DNA of 64,000 nt, from assembly GCA_041665785.1 (NCBI GenBank), contig JBAYIE010000004.1, forward strand, positions 81,135 through 145,134, read 5' to 3'. Each line of letters starts with the position of its first letter. Position 1 is the stretch's first letter. Of this stretch, positions 1 to 12,100 are shown in pieces. The notes under the pieces are model-generated. The model did not search any database. It was not told where the DNA came from and saw only the letters and a list, made by a program, of their open reading frames with translations. Origin of the DNA: JBAYIE01 sp041665785. GTDB lineage: Bacteria > Bacteroidota > Bacteroidia > UKL13-3. A program made the position numbers and the translations under genes.

Positions 1-3000
1 CCCCATCTGTTGCGGATCCAGATATGGTATTTATCGCATTTTGGAGATACTCCCCGAACAGTATAACAATCGTTGTGCAAATCGCCGTTGGGCGTGAATA
101 CATTGGGAATCATCAATTCAAGTACGGTATCACCATCCAGAAACCAGGATTGTTCTGCCGAATCAGCACAATAGGTGCCGGCATTGGTTATCAGACGGAT
201 GGTATAAAGGCCTGTTTCTCTGTATTGATGTTTTGGACTTGCTTCTGCAGAAGAATCTCCATCACCGAAATTCCAACTCCAGGTAGCCGTTAAACCACCA
301 GTATTGGAAGTGTTGGTAAATTGAACCAGCAGAGAACAGCTGTCGCGGGCAAGTGTAAAGGAAGTACTGCTGGCAGGATTTACGCTGATGGTTTTGGTTA
401 AGGTATCAGCTCCTTTACACGACAAAGGGCTTTGAGTAATTAAGGTAACCGAATAAGTACCCGGAACCGAAATGGTATCCAGGAAATTAAACGTGGAATC
501 GGCAAACAGATTATTTACATACCAACGGTTGGATAAACCTCCAACAGAAGTATTGTTGGCACGTATGAATGCTGGAAGGCAAAGAGTAGAATCATTCAGT
601 ATAAAATTTGCCTTAATAATATGGCTGAGCGAATCATAATCAAAGGGCAAGATCATTGAGTCGGCACATGCTGTAAACGGATTGGTGATGAGTTTTACAA
701 TGTACGATCCATTTTGTATATAGGTATGCGAAACATGATATCCGGTAGCAGAATCCCCGTCGCCAAAGTGCCACCGGTAAACAGCAGGACTTTTATAGAT
801 TAGCGTATCCGTTAAATTGATGAATTGGACAACCGGCGAACAGGTATCCCGGTGTATGGTAAAATTGGCTTTGGCATAAGGTAGAACAGTAAAAGGTTGC
901 TCTAGGCTATCTGATTTATGGCAGGAGGCCGAATCAATTGCGATCAACTTTACCTGAAAGGTACCGGTGCTGTCGAAGGTGTGAATGAAATTTATGCTGC
1001 TGTCTGTTAATATTCCATCCAAATACCAGTAAAAGCGTGAGCCGTTGATGGAATTGTTGTTGAATTGAATATTGGCAGGCCGGCATCCGGTTGAAGGATC
1101 CGGGGTAAATTTAGCTTCGAGCACATTTTTATTATTGTCGAGAAAGTACCAGATATCTTTTTGCTTTACACACAATAAGCGCGGGTTGGTGAAGAGTTGA
1201 ATTTTATACCATCCCGGATTTGGAAAGGTATGCACCGGATGAGTTTGTTTGGAAGAGTCGCCATCGCCAAAAAACCAAACATACACTACCGAATCTCCCG
1301 GTAGTGTACTGCTTAAATTGGTAAAAGAAACGGTTAATGAGCAAGAATCTCTTTTGATAGAAAAGTCAGGGATTACATCGGGATAAATATATATGCGTTT
1401 CGTAACACTATCTGCTTTCAGGCAGGTGGCTGAATCTCTGACGACCAGTTTAATGGTATAGTTGCCTTTCATCAGCAGAGAATCAAAATGGTAAGAGTTA
1501 AACGCAAGTTTATTGTTGATATACCAGTAAAATTGTTTTCCGTTATAACTGGTATTGTTGATGTGAATCTGTGCCGGTTCACATCCAACTGAATCCTGAA
1601 CAAATAAAGAAGCCTTAAGAATCTGCGAAGTGCTGTCATATGTAAAAGTTTTGGAAGCTGTATCTGCACAGAAAGATCCCGGGTTGGTAATTAGCCGGGG
1701 CGAATAGGTACCGTTTTTATTATACAAATGCGATGGCTGAAATGCTGTTGAAGTATCTCCATCGCCAAACTGCCACAAATAAGTAAGAGGTTGATTATCG
1801 TCGGAACCCGAGAAGTTCTTAAAATGTACCAGCGAACTGCATGTGTCGCGGATGAGTTGAATAGCTGAATAGGTTGAGGTTTGTACCTCCAGAATTTTTG
1901 TCACGCTATCAATAATATTGCAACGCGTACTATCAACTACTACCAGTTTTATAGCGTAGGAACCTTTTGTATGAAAGGTATCGGCATAATGATAGGAACT
2001 GTCTTTGAGTACATCGTTTACATACCAGCGAAACCGTACACCGTGCCATGAATTATTGATGAACCGGACAAAAGTATCGGTACAGGATCGGCGCGGTTGA
2101 ATGGAGAAATCGGCAATCACAATATTGCTTTTACGGAAATCGAGTTTCATGCTGGCATTGCTGCAACGCTGACTCAGATTTTTTGGAGCATATGAATTCG
2201 CAGTAGTCGGAAAAGTACCTGCAATTCCACTGTTGCAACTAGCGCAAAAAGATTGATACACAATTCCACGATGATCGAATCGGCTGGTTCCTCCATCTAC
2301 ATGATCTGCTCCGCTGATTTCACCCATATATGTTCCGTAAAGCAGGTTGGTAAGACCGGGAGCCAGCTGAAAAAGAAAAAAATCCTGGTTATCTGTAGTG
2401 CTTTGAAGAGCATCCACTGTTATGGGAAGATTTGATGCAGAACTGGTGGCATTTACCAACCATCCGCCGGTGCGGTATGAATTGGAAATATTGATGGGTC
2501 CGGCCCAGATAGAAGCATATACATTACCGCATATATCCACCATAAAAGCACTGGGGACCAATACATTTCTATTCAGGGTGTTTCCAATGCGGGTTGAGAA
2601 GCGAAGGGTATCCAGATTTTTACTGAATGCACAAATGTTTATGGTTCCTTGCGAGTTCACATAAACACCCGGTGTAACAGGCACCGAATCGAAATTCTGC
2701 CCCAGCATATACACATCGCCATTGTTATGTACTTTCACGAAAAAGGATTGATCGTAATTGGTCGATCCCCAGTATTTAAATCGGTTTAATGTACTGCCAT
2801 CCGAACTCAGGTAAGCAATATAGGCATCTGCATAGCCGCCATGATAGGCAGAATCAAATACAGGACCCTTAATGGAACGATACTTACTGTGTGTTCCGCC
2901 AACAGCATAAATATTACCGGCAACATCTACGTCGAGTGCATTCAATGTTTCCTGAAACGTATCACCCAGAAAGGTTGACCATTTGATGGTGGTTAAGGCA

Positions 3001-4430
3001 CTGTCGAGTTTTACGATGCAGCCATCCTGCACACCCGACTTGGCGGTTTGATATGCCCCGAATGTGACAGGGAAATTGAGTGAGCTCGTAACACTCCCGA
3101 TGAGTATATCGTTACTCCGGTCAACTATTACTTCACCGCGCATATGATCCATATACCCCATGCATAATGTATCACAAATGGAAATGCCATCGGAGTGATT
3201 GCCTCCAATGTATGTTGAACCAATTAGTACTGTTCCGTTCTTGCTGAATTTGGTTAATGTAATGTCGAAGGAATCGTTGTGAATTTTATCAAAAGCATTG
3301 GTTGAAGTCGGGAAGTTTTTTGAAAGAGTTGAACCCAATACAATAAGCTGATCGTAACGATCAACCACCAGACTATGTGCATAGTCGTTTTGGGTACCGC
3401 CCAGGTAAGTTGCATAAAGTAATTGCGTTCCATCGTTATTGTATTTGCTAATGGTGATATCGCAGGCAAATCCGTTTTGTGGCCATGAACCGTTTACTCC
3501 ACCCGATGAATTGATCTGAAAAGCGCCTTGTTTGGTTGGATACTTTCCAAAACTGACTGATTCAGTAATACCGGCAGAATATAAATTACCTTCAGAATCG
3601 TAAGTTGCGGTAGCACCGAAATTATCGGCAGTTGAACCCGAGTAAGTTGAAAAGATGAGTTCAGGATCAATGATTAAATCGTATGCAGCATTATATGCAC
3701 CAACAGTAAATCCTACCTTCAGATCTTCATTCAATGCATATGCACAACTCACTTCTCTGGTATAACCATCAATCACCTGATAGGCATAAGGCTTTTTTTC
3801 TACAACAGTACCTACCGATGTTTTGATGTACAAATAGCCCGAACGAATCCTGATCTCATTTGCTCCATCATATTGCAGTTGTATGGTGGAAGCGGTGGCC
3901 CCCGGTTTTATAATTAAATCGTATTTCAGAGGCGCATCCGGACGTGCATACAGTTTCAGGTCTATGCCCCGGTAAAGATTGTGTGTAGTGAGTGTGCGAT
4001 AGGAGGGTACAGCAGTTGCCCAATATTCCGGATTATCGCCCAGAAAATAATTGTGGTAAAAAGGCATGGGTTCTGAAGCATCACACCAGGCTTTATCGTT
4101 GGCATGTATGAATGAAACGCGCATGGCATGAGCATCAATTTTTTTGGGAAGAAAATTTTCCCAGAATCCTTTAGGATGCCTTACTGCAGCAGCGAGTTGT
4201 TCGGTATTTACCAGAAAATATTGAAACGCATCCTTTTCAATCAGCATGGTTCCATTGCCAATTTCCGCTTTATAAAGATAGCGTCGATCCCACTGTCCTT
4301 TGTTTTGCGTAAAAAAAGTGTGTTTTCCGGTTATGGGCTTAGGGGCTGCAAAAGCAACAGTAAACCAAATTAACGGAAGAAATATCAGGCACGAAACCGG
4401 TTTAAAATATGTATGTTTACTGCCAATCAA
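1..4430 (-). CDS. Giant secreted DUF7948/beta-propeller/PKD protein with CHU_C (T9SS type B) end, 3'-partial
   Basis: The minus frame stays open from about 4430 to the left edge (about 1476 codons), so the C-terminus is cut off. I take a TTG at 4428-4430 as start, because it is followed by a hydrophobic signal-peptide-like stretch ending VAFA and an in-frame stop lies just upstream. No ATG is available before the signal peptide, so the start is uncertain. Next come a DUF7948-like region (motif FFTQNKGQW, about residue 40) and beta-propeller-like repeats to about residue 730. Four tandem modules of about 165 residues follow, each an Ig-like half (WYxNN/WYLDG) plus a PKD half (FGDGDS). The last visible part, PNVFTPNGDLHNDCY...NRWG, is the beginning of a CHU_C sorting domain. 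It is probably a cell-surface or secreted T9SS cargo; adhesion is an inference. It is divergent from the sigma-factor gene. Confidence 0.85.
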   Translation of the reverse strand, partial: MIGSKHTYFKPVSCLIFLPLIWFTVAFAAPKPITGKHTFFTQNKGQWDRRYLYKAEIGNGTMLIEKDAFQYFLVNTEQLAAAVRHPKGFWENFLPKKIDAHAMRVSFIHANDKAWCDASEPMPFYHNYFLGDNPEYWATAVPSYRTLTTHNLYRGIDLKLYARPDAPLKYDLIIKPGATASTIQLQYDGANEIRIRSGYLYIKTSVGTVVEKKPYAYQVIDGYTREVSCAYALNEDLKVGFTVGAYNAAYDLIIDPELIFSTYSGSTADNFGATATYDSEGNLYSAGITESVSFGKYPTKQGAFQINSSGGVNGSWPQNGFACDITISKYNNDGTQLLYATYLGGTQNDYAHSLVVDRYDQLIVLGSTLSKNFPTSTNAFDKIHNDSFDITLTKFSKNGTVLIGSTYIGGNHSDGISICDTLCMGYMDHMRGEVIVDRSNDILIGSVTSSLNFPVTFGAYQTAKSGVQDGCIVKLDSALTTIKWSTFLGDTFQETLNALDVDVAGNIYAVGGTHSKYRSIKGPVFDSAYHGGYADAYIAYLSSDGSTLNRFKYWGSTNYDQSFFVKVHNNGDVYMLGQNFDSVPVTPGVYVNSQGTINICAFSKNLDTLRFSTRIGNTLNRNVLVPSAFMVDICGNVYASIWAGPINISNSYRTGGWLVNATSSASNLPITVDALQSTTDNQDFFLFQLAPGLTNLLYGTYMGEISGADHVDGGTSRFDHRGIVYQSFCASCNSGIAGTFPTTANSYAPKNLSQRCSNASMKLDFRKSNIVIADFSIQPRRSCTDTFVRFINNSWHGVRFRWYVNDVLKDSSYHYADTFHTKGSYAIKLVVVDSTRCNIIDSVTKILEVQTSTYSAIQLIRDTCSSLVHFKNFSGSDDNQPLTYLWQFGDGDTSTAFQPSHLYNKNGTYSPRLITNPGSFCADTASKTFTYDSTSQILKASLFVQDSVGCEPAQIHINNTSYNGKQFYWYINNKLAFNSYHFDSLLMKGNYTIKLVVRDSATCLKADSVTKRIYIYPDVIPDFSIKRDSCSLTVSFTNLSSTLPGDSVVYVWFFGDGDSSKQTHPVHTFPNPGWYKIQLFTNPRLLCVKQKDIWYFLDNNKNVLEAKFTPDPSTGCRPANIQFNNNSINGSRFYWYLDGILTDSSINFIHTFDSTGTFQVKLIAIDSASCHKSDSLEQPFTVLPYAKANFTIHRDTCSPVVQFINLTDTLIYKSPAVYRWHFGDGDSATGYHVSHTYIQNGSYIVKLITNPFTACADSMILPFDYDSLSHIIKANFILNDSTLCLPAFIRANNTSVGGLSNRWYVNNLFADSTFNFLDTISVPGTYSVTLITQSPLSCKGADTLTKTISVNPASSTSFTLARDSCSLLVQFTNTSNTGGLTATWSWNFGDGDSSAEASPKHQYRETGLYTIRLITNAGTYCADSAEQSWFLDGDTVLELMIPNVFTPNGDLHNDCYTVRGVSPKCDKYHIWIRNRW
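240..2130 (-). repeat. Four tandem Ig-like + PKD modules within the giant protein
   Basis: The codons for the FGDGD(S/T) motif recur near 1762, 1264, 769 and 271, a period of about 495-498 bp (about 165 residues). Each is preceded by a second conserved half with a WYVN/WYIN/WYLD motif. The period is regular but the sequence has diverged, so this looks like old in-frame duplication rather than a recent array. Confidence 0.75.
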
Positions 4431-4546
4431 ACTGGCACTAATTTACGGTTATTTGTAGGAGATTAGGTTGCATTAATGAACTTTTAACAAATTTTGACCC
4501 GCTTGCAACTTCTGTAAGGCAAGTTCCATCTGAGATATTGTAACGT

Positions 4547-5083
4547 ATGAACCAACACGATGAGTACGCATTAATTAAACTCTGTTTGAAAGGTGATGTT
4601 AAGTCTCATAAACGGTTGTACGATCAATATTCAAGAACGATGTTTGGTATATGTTTAAGATATAGTAACGGTTACGATGATGCAAAAGACATCCTGCAGG
4701 ATGGATTTGTAAAGGTCTTCACCAAATTGAGCCAATTTTCTTTTTCCGGTTCATTTGAAGGCTGGATGAAACGTGTATTCATCAATACTGCACTGGAACA
4801 TTACCGGGTTAACAAGAATCATATGATTCATAGCGATATAGAGGCTGCAGAAGAGAATCCGCACCACGATTATACCGTTGAGAAAATGAGTCAGAAGGAA
4901 ATATTGGAGATCATGAATTCACTTGCTCCCGGATATCGCACGGTGTTGAACCTTTTTATTATTGAAGGGTATTCGCATGCCGAAATCGGTGAAATGCTCG
5001 GAATCAGTGAAGGAACATCAAAATCACAACTATCCAGAGCACGCATTATATTACAACAGGAAATCTTAAAAAGACAAAAATAG
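4547..5083 (+). CDS. ECF-family RNA polymerase sigma factor
   Basis: A 178-residue protein of normal ECF (sigma-70 group 4) length. Region 2 lies at about residues 20-90, with DDAKDILQDGFVKVF as the core-binding helix. Region 4 lies at about residues 120-172, with the helix-turn-helix YSHAEIGEMLGISEGTSKSQL. The predicted role is to direct RNA polymerase to a small promoter set. Three bases separate its stop from the next gene, a membrane-anchored anti-sigma-like protein, which is the usual sigma/anti-sigma arrangement. No convincing TAnnTTTG promoter was found in the 116-bp divergent gap upstream, so transcription by another sigma factor or by itself is possible. The targets are unknown; the adjacent giant gene at 6131 is a natural candidate. 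Confidence 0.93.
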   Translation: MNQHDEYALIKLCLKGDVKSHKRLYDQYSRTMFGICLRYSNGYDDAKDILQDGFVKVFTKLSQFSFSGSFEGWMKRVFINTALEHYRVNKNHMIHSDIEAAEENPHHDYTVEKMSQKEILEIMNSLAPGYRTVLNLFIIEGYSHAEIGEMLGISEGTSKSQLSRARIILQQEILKRQK

Positions 5084-5086
5084 GTT

Positions 5087-6007
5087 ATGGGAGAGAAGGA
5101 ACATATAGATGAATTATTGAAGGAGTCGTTCAAGCAGTTTGAACCTGCTTCTCCGGATGTTTGGTCAAATATCAGCCAACAACTGGGGCATCAGGCTGTT
5201 CAGGCCGGAGCTGCTGCGAAAATTAATGCAGCCATCAAATCTGCGACCCTTACTACAAAGGTGTTTATTGCTGTTGGTATTCCTGCACTGGGATTGACAG
5301 GTTATGCTCTTTACACTTATACTACTGAGAAAACAAACGAGTCAGTTGTTCTAATAGATACCCCGCCGGGCGCACCTGAGCTCCAGGTTCAGGTTGCTCC
5401 GGAGGTGGAAATGGAAAATCAGGTAACTCAATCGGTAACTTCTGAGAAAGCAATACCGGAAAGCAAGCATAATAAAGTGCAACCGGTTTCCAAGCCGACA
5501 CACGATAAAGGATATACAACTCCGGATGAGGCAAGCCCAGTTCAGGTTCAGGCTGATGAATCGTTGATCCCATCAACTGAAATTGCGCCTGCCATGGTTA
5601 AGCCTGCACCATCACGTATTGCACCTAAAACAAACGTGAAGAGCAGCACCCGGGAACGCATGAACCGTCAGGCGAACACACAGGTAAAAGAGCACACTCC
5701 TGTTAAGCTGGACGCTGCAACTGGCGTAGATGATGTGGTTATTTATAACGCCATTACTCCGGATGGAGACGGTAAAAATGATTTCTTCAAGGTTCAGATC
5801 AGTGAAGTAAGTCGCTTTTTCCTGGCCATTAAAGATTCAGATGGGAACACTGTTTTTGAAGCTGAATCGAAAGATAAAGCCTGGGATGGTAAGCATCAGC
5901 GAAGCGGCGAAGACTGTAAGAGCGGCACTTATATTTATTTCCTGGTATACGATTTACCGGATGGCAAAAGCCACACCAAGTCAGGTCCAATATTATTGAT
6001 TCGATAA
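5087..6007 (+). CDS. Membrane-anchored anti-sigma-like protein with C-terminal CHU_C-like domain
   Basis: 306 residues. The N-terminus (residues 1-35, with IDELLKESFKQFEP and PDVWSNIS) resembles the short cytoplasmic segment of Bacteroidota anti-sigma proteins. One hydrophobic segment at about 59-79 (VFIAVGIPALGLTGYALYTY) would place the rest in the periplasm. A Pro/Gln/Glu-rich linker (about 85-215) leads to a C-terminal domain (about 220-306; ITPDGDGKNDFF, KAWDGK, SGTYIYF, GPILLIR) that looks like the gliding-motility/T9SS CHU_C domain. There is no cleavable signal peptide, which is odd for a T9SS cargo. With the sigma gene 3 bp upstream I infer an anti-sigma sensor. Domain types are read from motifs; the sensing role is speculation. 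Confidence 0.8.
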   Translation: MGEKEHIDELLKESFKQFEPASPDVWSNISQQLGHQAVQAGAAAKINAAIKSATLTTKVFIAVGIPALGLTGYALYTYTTEKTNESVVLIDTPPGAPELQVQVAPEVEMENQVTQSVTSEKAIPESKHNKVQPVSKPTHDKGYTTPDEASPVQVQADESLIPSTEIAPAMVKPAPSRIAPKTNVKSSTRERMNRQANTQVKEHTPVKLDAATGVDDVVIYNAITPDGDGKNDFFKVQISEVSRFFLAIKDSDGNTVFEAESKDKAWDGKHQRSGEDCKSGTYIYFLVYDLPDGKSHTKSGPILLIR

Positions 6008-6130
6008 AAGTTGAAAATATTAATAAAAACGCATATGTTAGCAAATCACTTACAAACCGAAATGGTATCACACGTGAATCCGGGAGGAGCCACTCGTGAA
6101 ACTACAAGAATGGATTTAAACAAACCAAGC

Positions 6131-9100
6131 ATGAATAAACTAAAGTACTACCTTATTTACCTGTTTATGGTGATGGGTATTTTGCGTTCGCAGGCGCAAA
6201 CCGTAGCTGTAACTCCTTCCACGATTTGTGCAGGAAATCAGGCTACTTTGTGTGTGACTTATAGTCCACCTTCCGGAAGAACCATTGCTAATTACAAATT
6301 CGATTTGTTTAACAATTCGAATGCGGCTACAACCATTACCACGCCGGCTAATCAGCCTTGTTATACTTACACCTATCCGGCGGGTAATCACAAGGCAAAA
6401 GTTTCTGTAATACTCGACAATTCCACACAAGTGGATGCCACTCCTGTGGATGTTGTTGTTTACAATTTACCGGTTATTAATGCACAGGTTCTCAGCCAGG
6501 ATACACAATGTTTCCGTGGTAATTATTATGTGTTTAAAAATCTGGCTACGCAAAATGGCAACTCACCCAGCAATCCAATCAGTTTCTATTATTGGAACTA
6601 TGGAGATGCCAATGGTGATACCGTTTACACCAATGCTGATGTGGGCCATAACTATACCGCACCTATAACCGTAATTACCGGCATCAATATCTTATTATCA
6701 GCAACCGATAGCAAAGGTTGTCGTAAAGACTCCGTGTTTCAAAGTTTTATCGCTTTGAAACCCAATATTACACCTAATTTTAAATGGACCTTTGTAAGTG
6801 GACCGTGCTTTGTATCCTGCTATCAGTTTCAAAATACCAGTACTCCTCCGGCCAATGTGATTGATACCTATGAGTGGGATTGGGGAGATGGTTCTAAATT
6901 TACAGGGGATGCTCAAAATGACCCAAGCAATCATTACGATACCATTACCCATTGTTACCGCAAGGACGGACAATTTAATCCTGCGCTTATCCTGACCGAT
7001 TTAACAGGTTGTACAGATAGTACCCGTAAAAGAGCGAACAACACCACCCAGGCTTTGCCACAAAATATCAACTTCCGTTTTGATATTGTTACAACCAAGT
7101 CTGCAACTGATACTGCAACCCGTAAAGACACAGTTTGTAGTGGAAGCGGTGGAACAAAAAATATCTGTTTCCGCATGACTCCGGTTTCGTTTGCACAGTC
7201 AGGTGCCGGTGATTTTGTGTGGAATTTTGGTGATCCAAACGATCCTGCATTGAAAAATCTGGATTCGTCGTCGTGGAATCCGTGTCACGTGTATTCGGGT
7301 ATGGGAACTTTCTTCCCTCAAATTACTATCAAGAATGTATGTCCGGATACCACTTTTGTTTATCATTCTGCGATCTCCACCTTTAGTCGATTTGATAGTG
7401 CAGCATTTCCGGACAACGACTGGGGAGCTAATCCAACGCCACCACCGGGAGCTCAGGTGCTTCCGTTTAAGTTCACTGATCCGGTAGATTTTATGGATAG
7501 CGTGGATCTGGATTATACGCATACTACACGCGTATTACCTCAGTTGCGGGAAACCAATATCGTAGATACGATTATTCATGCCTTCACTACTGCCGCCAAA
7601 GACCGGATTATTTATTTCCGCCGTCTCGACCCTATCATTGATGTAATTGCTACCGATACCTTCATCAAAGAGAAGATACGCATTCCGGTCACTCATATTA
7701 TAGAAATGCAACGAATGCCGGGAGCCAAAGACCTTGCACACAAAAAAGAACTGGTATTTAATTACCGCATGGGCTTCGACCGTCCGAATGTATTCTTGCG
7801 TCAATCTCCACTCATTACCGATACCAATAATACAGCGATACAAGACAATATCTACCTGTATTATAAATTGATAAACAGTTTTGATATTCAGAGTTACGGT
7901 GTAGAAGTAGTTGGTCCTTCAGCCAGCATTGAGTTACCTCCGGCTGGAATTGTCATCAAGCAATCACAAAAAAATCAGTGCGGTCCAACCGACACCATTG
8001 ATTTTGTAAACACTTCAGCCTATTTCAAATCGCGTAAAGTATGGCGTCGTTGGGATTTTGATGATAATTTTGCTCCACAGTGTACATCTTTCTCAGTTCC
8101 AAGAAGAGGATTCCCGCAACCTGCACCTGCTGGTCGTTGGGGTCAGGGTGCATGGGGTACTGCTATTCAGCAGGACTTAGGTTCCGACCACTTCTTCATA
8201 GCTAATGGAGTGATCTATCCGGGACGTATGTCTTGTAAATTCTCTTTCGATACGCTTCCACGTTATGCATATCCACATTGGGATACGGTATATAACTGGT
8301 ACCGGAAAGGCCATGATTTTATGCCTTGGGATTATGCCCAATGGGATACTGTTTTTCCGCCTACAGCACCAAAATTCTATGTTCAACCAGGCGATGCCAA
8401 ATGGTGGGGTAAGCCTGTTTACCTGAATATCGGAACAGGTGAATGGTCTTTGACTCCGGGTACTACTACCATGCAGTATACCATTAAATCCTTTCCATAT
8501 ACCAATCCATTAACCGGCCAGATAACTACCCGTTATTATGTAGATACCATTCCAACAACGGATGTTCCGAATACCATTGTTATGGCCTGGCCACGAATAG
8601 ATACCATGAATCTGCGTACCAACAACGGACAGGATCTGGATCCGGGATCACCATTGCTGGTGCAGAATATTCCTGATCCGATTGGTTTGGGTCGCGGTAA
8701 ATATGTGATGTTGAACGGCCCTCAAATTGATACTGTTGGTCCTACTTTATTGGTTAAGAGCCAGGGAGATCAGTGGACCATTTCACCTAAAACCCCGATT
8801 CCCGGTGGAATCGACTTTTATGAATATGTATTCCGCAGAACTATTCAGCGTTGTTTAACTGTTCGTCAGCGTTTGAAAGATACAGTTAATAACGAATCGT
8901 TTGATCCGGGCGGACCTTATGACAGCGTTGTACTGGATGATCAGGATTGTAACGATGAAGCTACAGTGCAACTTGCATTAAGCAAAGCAGATGCAAGAGG
9001 ACTGGCTATCGGTGGAAAATTATGTCCGGGACTAACCACGAATGCCTTTGGTGCCAATATCCGTTTCAGTTTCCAGCAATTGGGCATTTATCCGGGTACT

Positions 9101-12100
9101 AAACCATCGTGCGGTCAAACTTTTGTAATGTTTAATTATGACTCATTGGCCGACCGCAAGGATTTAACCCCTTGTGATCTGGATGGATTTGTGAATTGGC
9201 AGGGAGGAACAACGCCTGGTGGTATTACACGACCGCCTTTCTTTAGTGGAGCCAACTTTAATCCGATGACGGTATGGACGAGTCCGGCCGGAACTACATT
9301 TATTTATCACTACGGATTCAACACCGGAACTCCACCTCCGGCAGATACAGCCAATGGCTGGATTACTGTAGGATTGCAAATTGGTAATGGTTGTAAAGAC
9401 ACATCCCGAAAAAATATCCTGATGTCGCAGTATCGCGCCAATCTTGGAGTTTACCAGGCCAATATGCCTGCCGGTCAATATACCTTTGCCTTCAACCGTA
9501 TCTTCAATTTACGTCCATTAACTCCGGGTATTCCGGATACATTGATCGATATTGAATATGTTGATTGCGCTTTCCCACGTTGTGTATCTACACCGGTTTG
9601 GTATCATAACTTCATCCGTATCATCAATCTGGATGCAGTATTTGAAGAGTTCCCGCAACAGCTTCCACCTAATGTATGGAAGTTGAGAGGCAGGGGAGAA
9701 GAGATTACTGTATTCTACGAAGACAGCGTTCAGGATAGTGTGAGGTACGACAGCTGGCAGTGGGGTGATGCAACAGTAACTGTTGACTCATTCTGGTATT
9801 CCGGCGATGACACCACCGATGGATTCTATACCAAGGGAATACGTCGTGTACGTTATAATATTGATATGCTGGATGCCGCCAATCCTGTAATCATGGATTC
9901 AACTGTATGGCCAATCCGTGCGTCATTCCCTGGTGCAACCGATGGTATCAAGGCAAGACAACCCGGAACCTTTGTACCGGTTTCTTATGATACACTGGAT
10001 TATTGTACCGGAATGGGTAAAGCAAATCCATCTTATATTATTGTCGATACGGCTCTCATGTTCCTGCCGGTCAAACACCGGTATGTCAGAACCAGTTGGG
10101 AAGCAGATAACCGGATTGATCCTTACAAAGGACCGGATGCGAATATTTCACCGATGATTCACTTAGTAGTTTCTACTGCGGGATGTCAGCAAATAGCCGG
10201 TAAGTTTATTACCATTGGTGTGATTGATACGTTTGATACTCAAAATGCAGATGGTATTTCCGATTCGGTATTCTGTGTAAACGAGAATGTTTACTTCTAT
10301 GATTCAGTGCGCTACTGGAGATACGATGCAAGCGTTTCCAGCTTGCCATTCAATCCGGGTGGAACACGCAATCCTACTCAGGGAACACCTCCGTATAGCT
10401 TCCTGGTATTCGGATTCCCTGAAAACCTGATGCAGATTGATACCTTCAACTTCTGGAGACACAATGAATTCTATCCGTTGGATTACAAAGGATATATGTA
10501 TGGCGATAGTATTCTGAAATGGAATCTGGGCGCAGGTAAATACGAATATATATCACGCTATGATTCTGTATTCTCCGAACGCATCTATTGGGACTTTGGT
10601 GATGGAAATCAACATCAGGGACGTAATCCGGTGCATTTTTATGAAGGTTATGGCCGCTATAAAGTATCCATGTTCTCGCGCGACAGTATGGGCTTCTGGG
10701 ATACCTGCGTACGCTATGTGAACATTGTGAAACCTGTGGCTAAGATCGGACTCATTCAATCGGTATTCAATTGCGGAATTCCGGCTGTTCCAATGTGGGA
10801 TTCAAGTTATATGGTGTTTGGTACCGGTCCGAATACAACCGATGGTATTTATCTGCAGTACTGGTGGTTTGGGGATAATAAGAACGATACCGTAAATCCG
10901 TTTACACCGGCAACGGGTAACCCACAACCCGAATACCATTACAACTCCAACGGGAAATTCCGGTTGAAGATGGTGGTTCGAACCTTCCAGGGTTGTCTGG
11001 ATACTACATACAGTGAAATCTTTATCAAAGGTCCTCGTCCTGCAATACGCCTGTTGAGTGATACCATAGGTTGTTCTCCGTTCAAAGTAACTATTGTGAA
11101 CATGGCCGACTCCTTCGATATGCAGGCACCTAATGATACACCTACGCGCAAAACCCTGATTGATTGGGGTGATGGAGCACAGACCATATTGTGGGGCAGA
11201 AGGGATACAACCACGCATTCTTATCCGGATTCAGGAGTATTCACTATATCTGTTACCGGAACCGATGAAGATCCTGTTACCGGTCTCACAACCTGTTTAC
11301 CTTCTTACTTCCCGGATACCATAAACGGTGCTAACCGTCCGATCAAAATCTACCTGGTTAAATTCCCGGTTGCGATGGATGTGAGCAAACATCATATCTG
11401 TATTGATGAAGTATTCCAGATTCAGAATAGTTCGGATCCGAATTATACGTCTTACCAGTATAAATTCTATCGGGATGATGACTCGCTGAATACTGTCAAC
11501 CAGAATGGTGCAGCACCGAATACGGTAGATCATTCGTTTGATAGTGCCGGGGTGTATACCATTTATGGATACCCTACAGGTTTTGGACCAGCTATTCCAC
11601 TTGCTTCACAGAAAAACTGTTCAAATCCGGATACGATGACTGTGGAAGTTCATAAAGCCACACCGGAATTTTCAACGGATACTTCCAATGTGCCGATCTT
11701 CCGCTTTACCAATCTGTCGTCACCTTCATCGTATTATTTCGTATGGCAACTCTTTAAAGAGGATGGCACACCTGTTGGCGACAAAAATGGAAACATCAAC
11801 GATAAAGATTGGTCGTATGATTTGAAAGACGATACCGGTTCGTATAATGTTTGTCTGATCGCGATCACGTATGATACACTCGGACATTGTCCGGATACCA
11901 TTTGTCATCCGATTAAGAGTAACTTCCTCACCCGGATTACGATACCGAATGTATTCTCTCCGGATGGAAATAATATCAACGACTTCTTCAAAATTGATAT
12001 TGAAGGAGAAACAGATTACAATCTGATGATCTATAACCGTTGGGGCGACAAAGTATTCGAATCGTTAGACTCGAAGAAACTCTGGAACGGAACCAACATG

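Noticed and set aside
24..293. Plus-strand 89-codon frame
   Set aside because: It lies antisense to the PKD/CHU_C end of the giant minus-strand gene, which translates into clear domain motifs.
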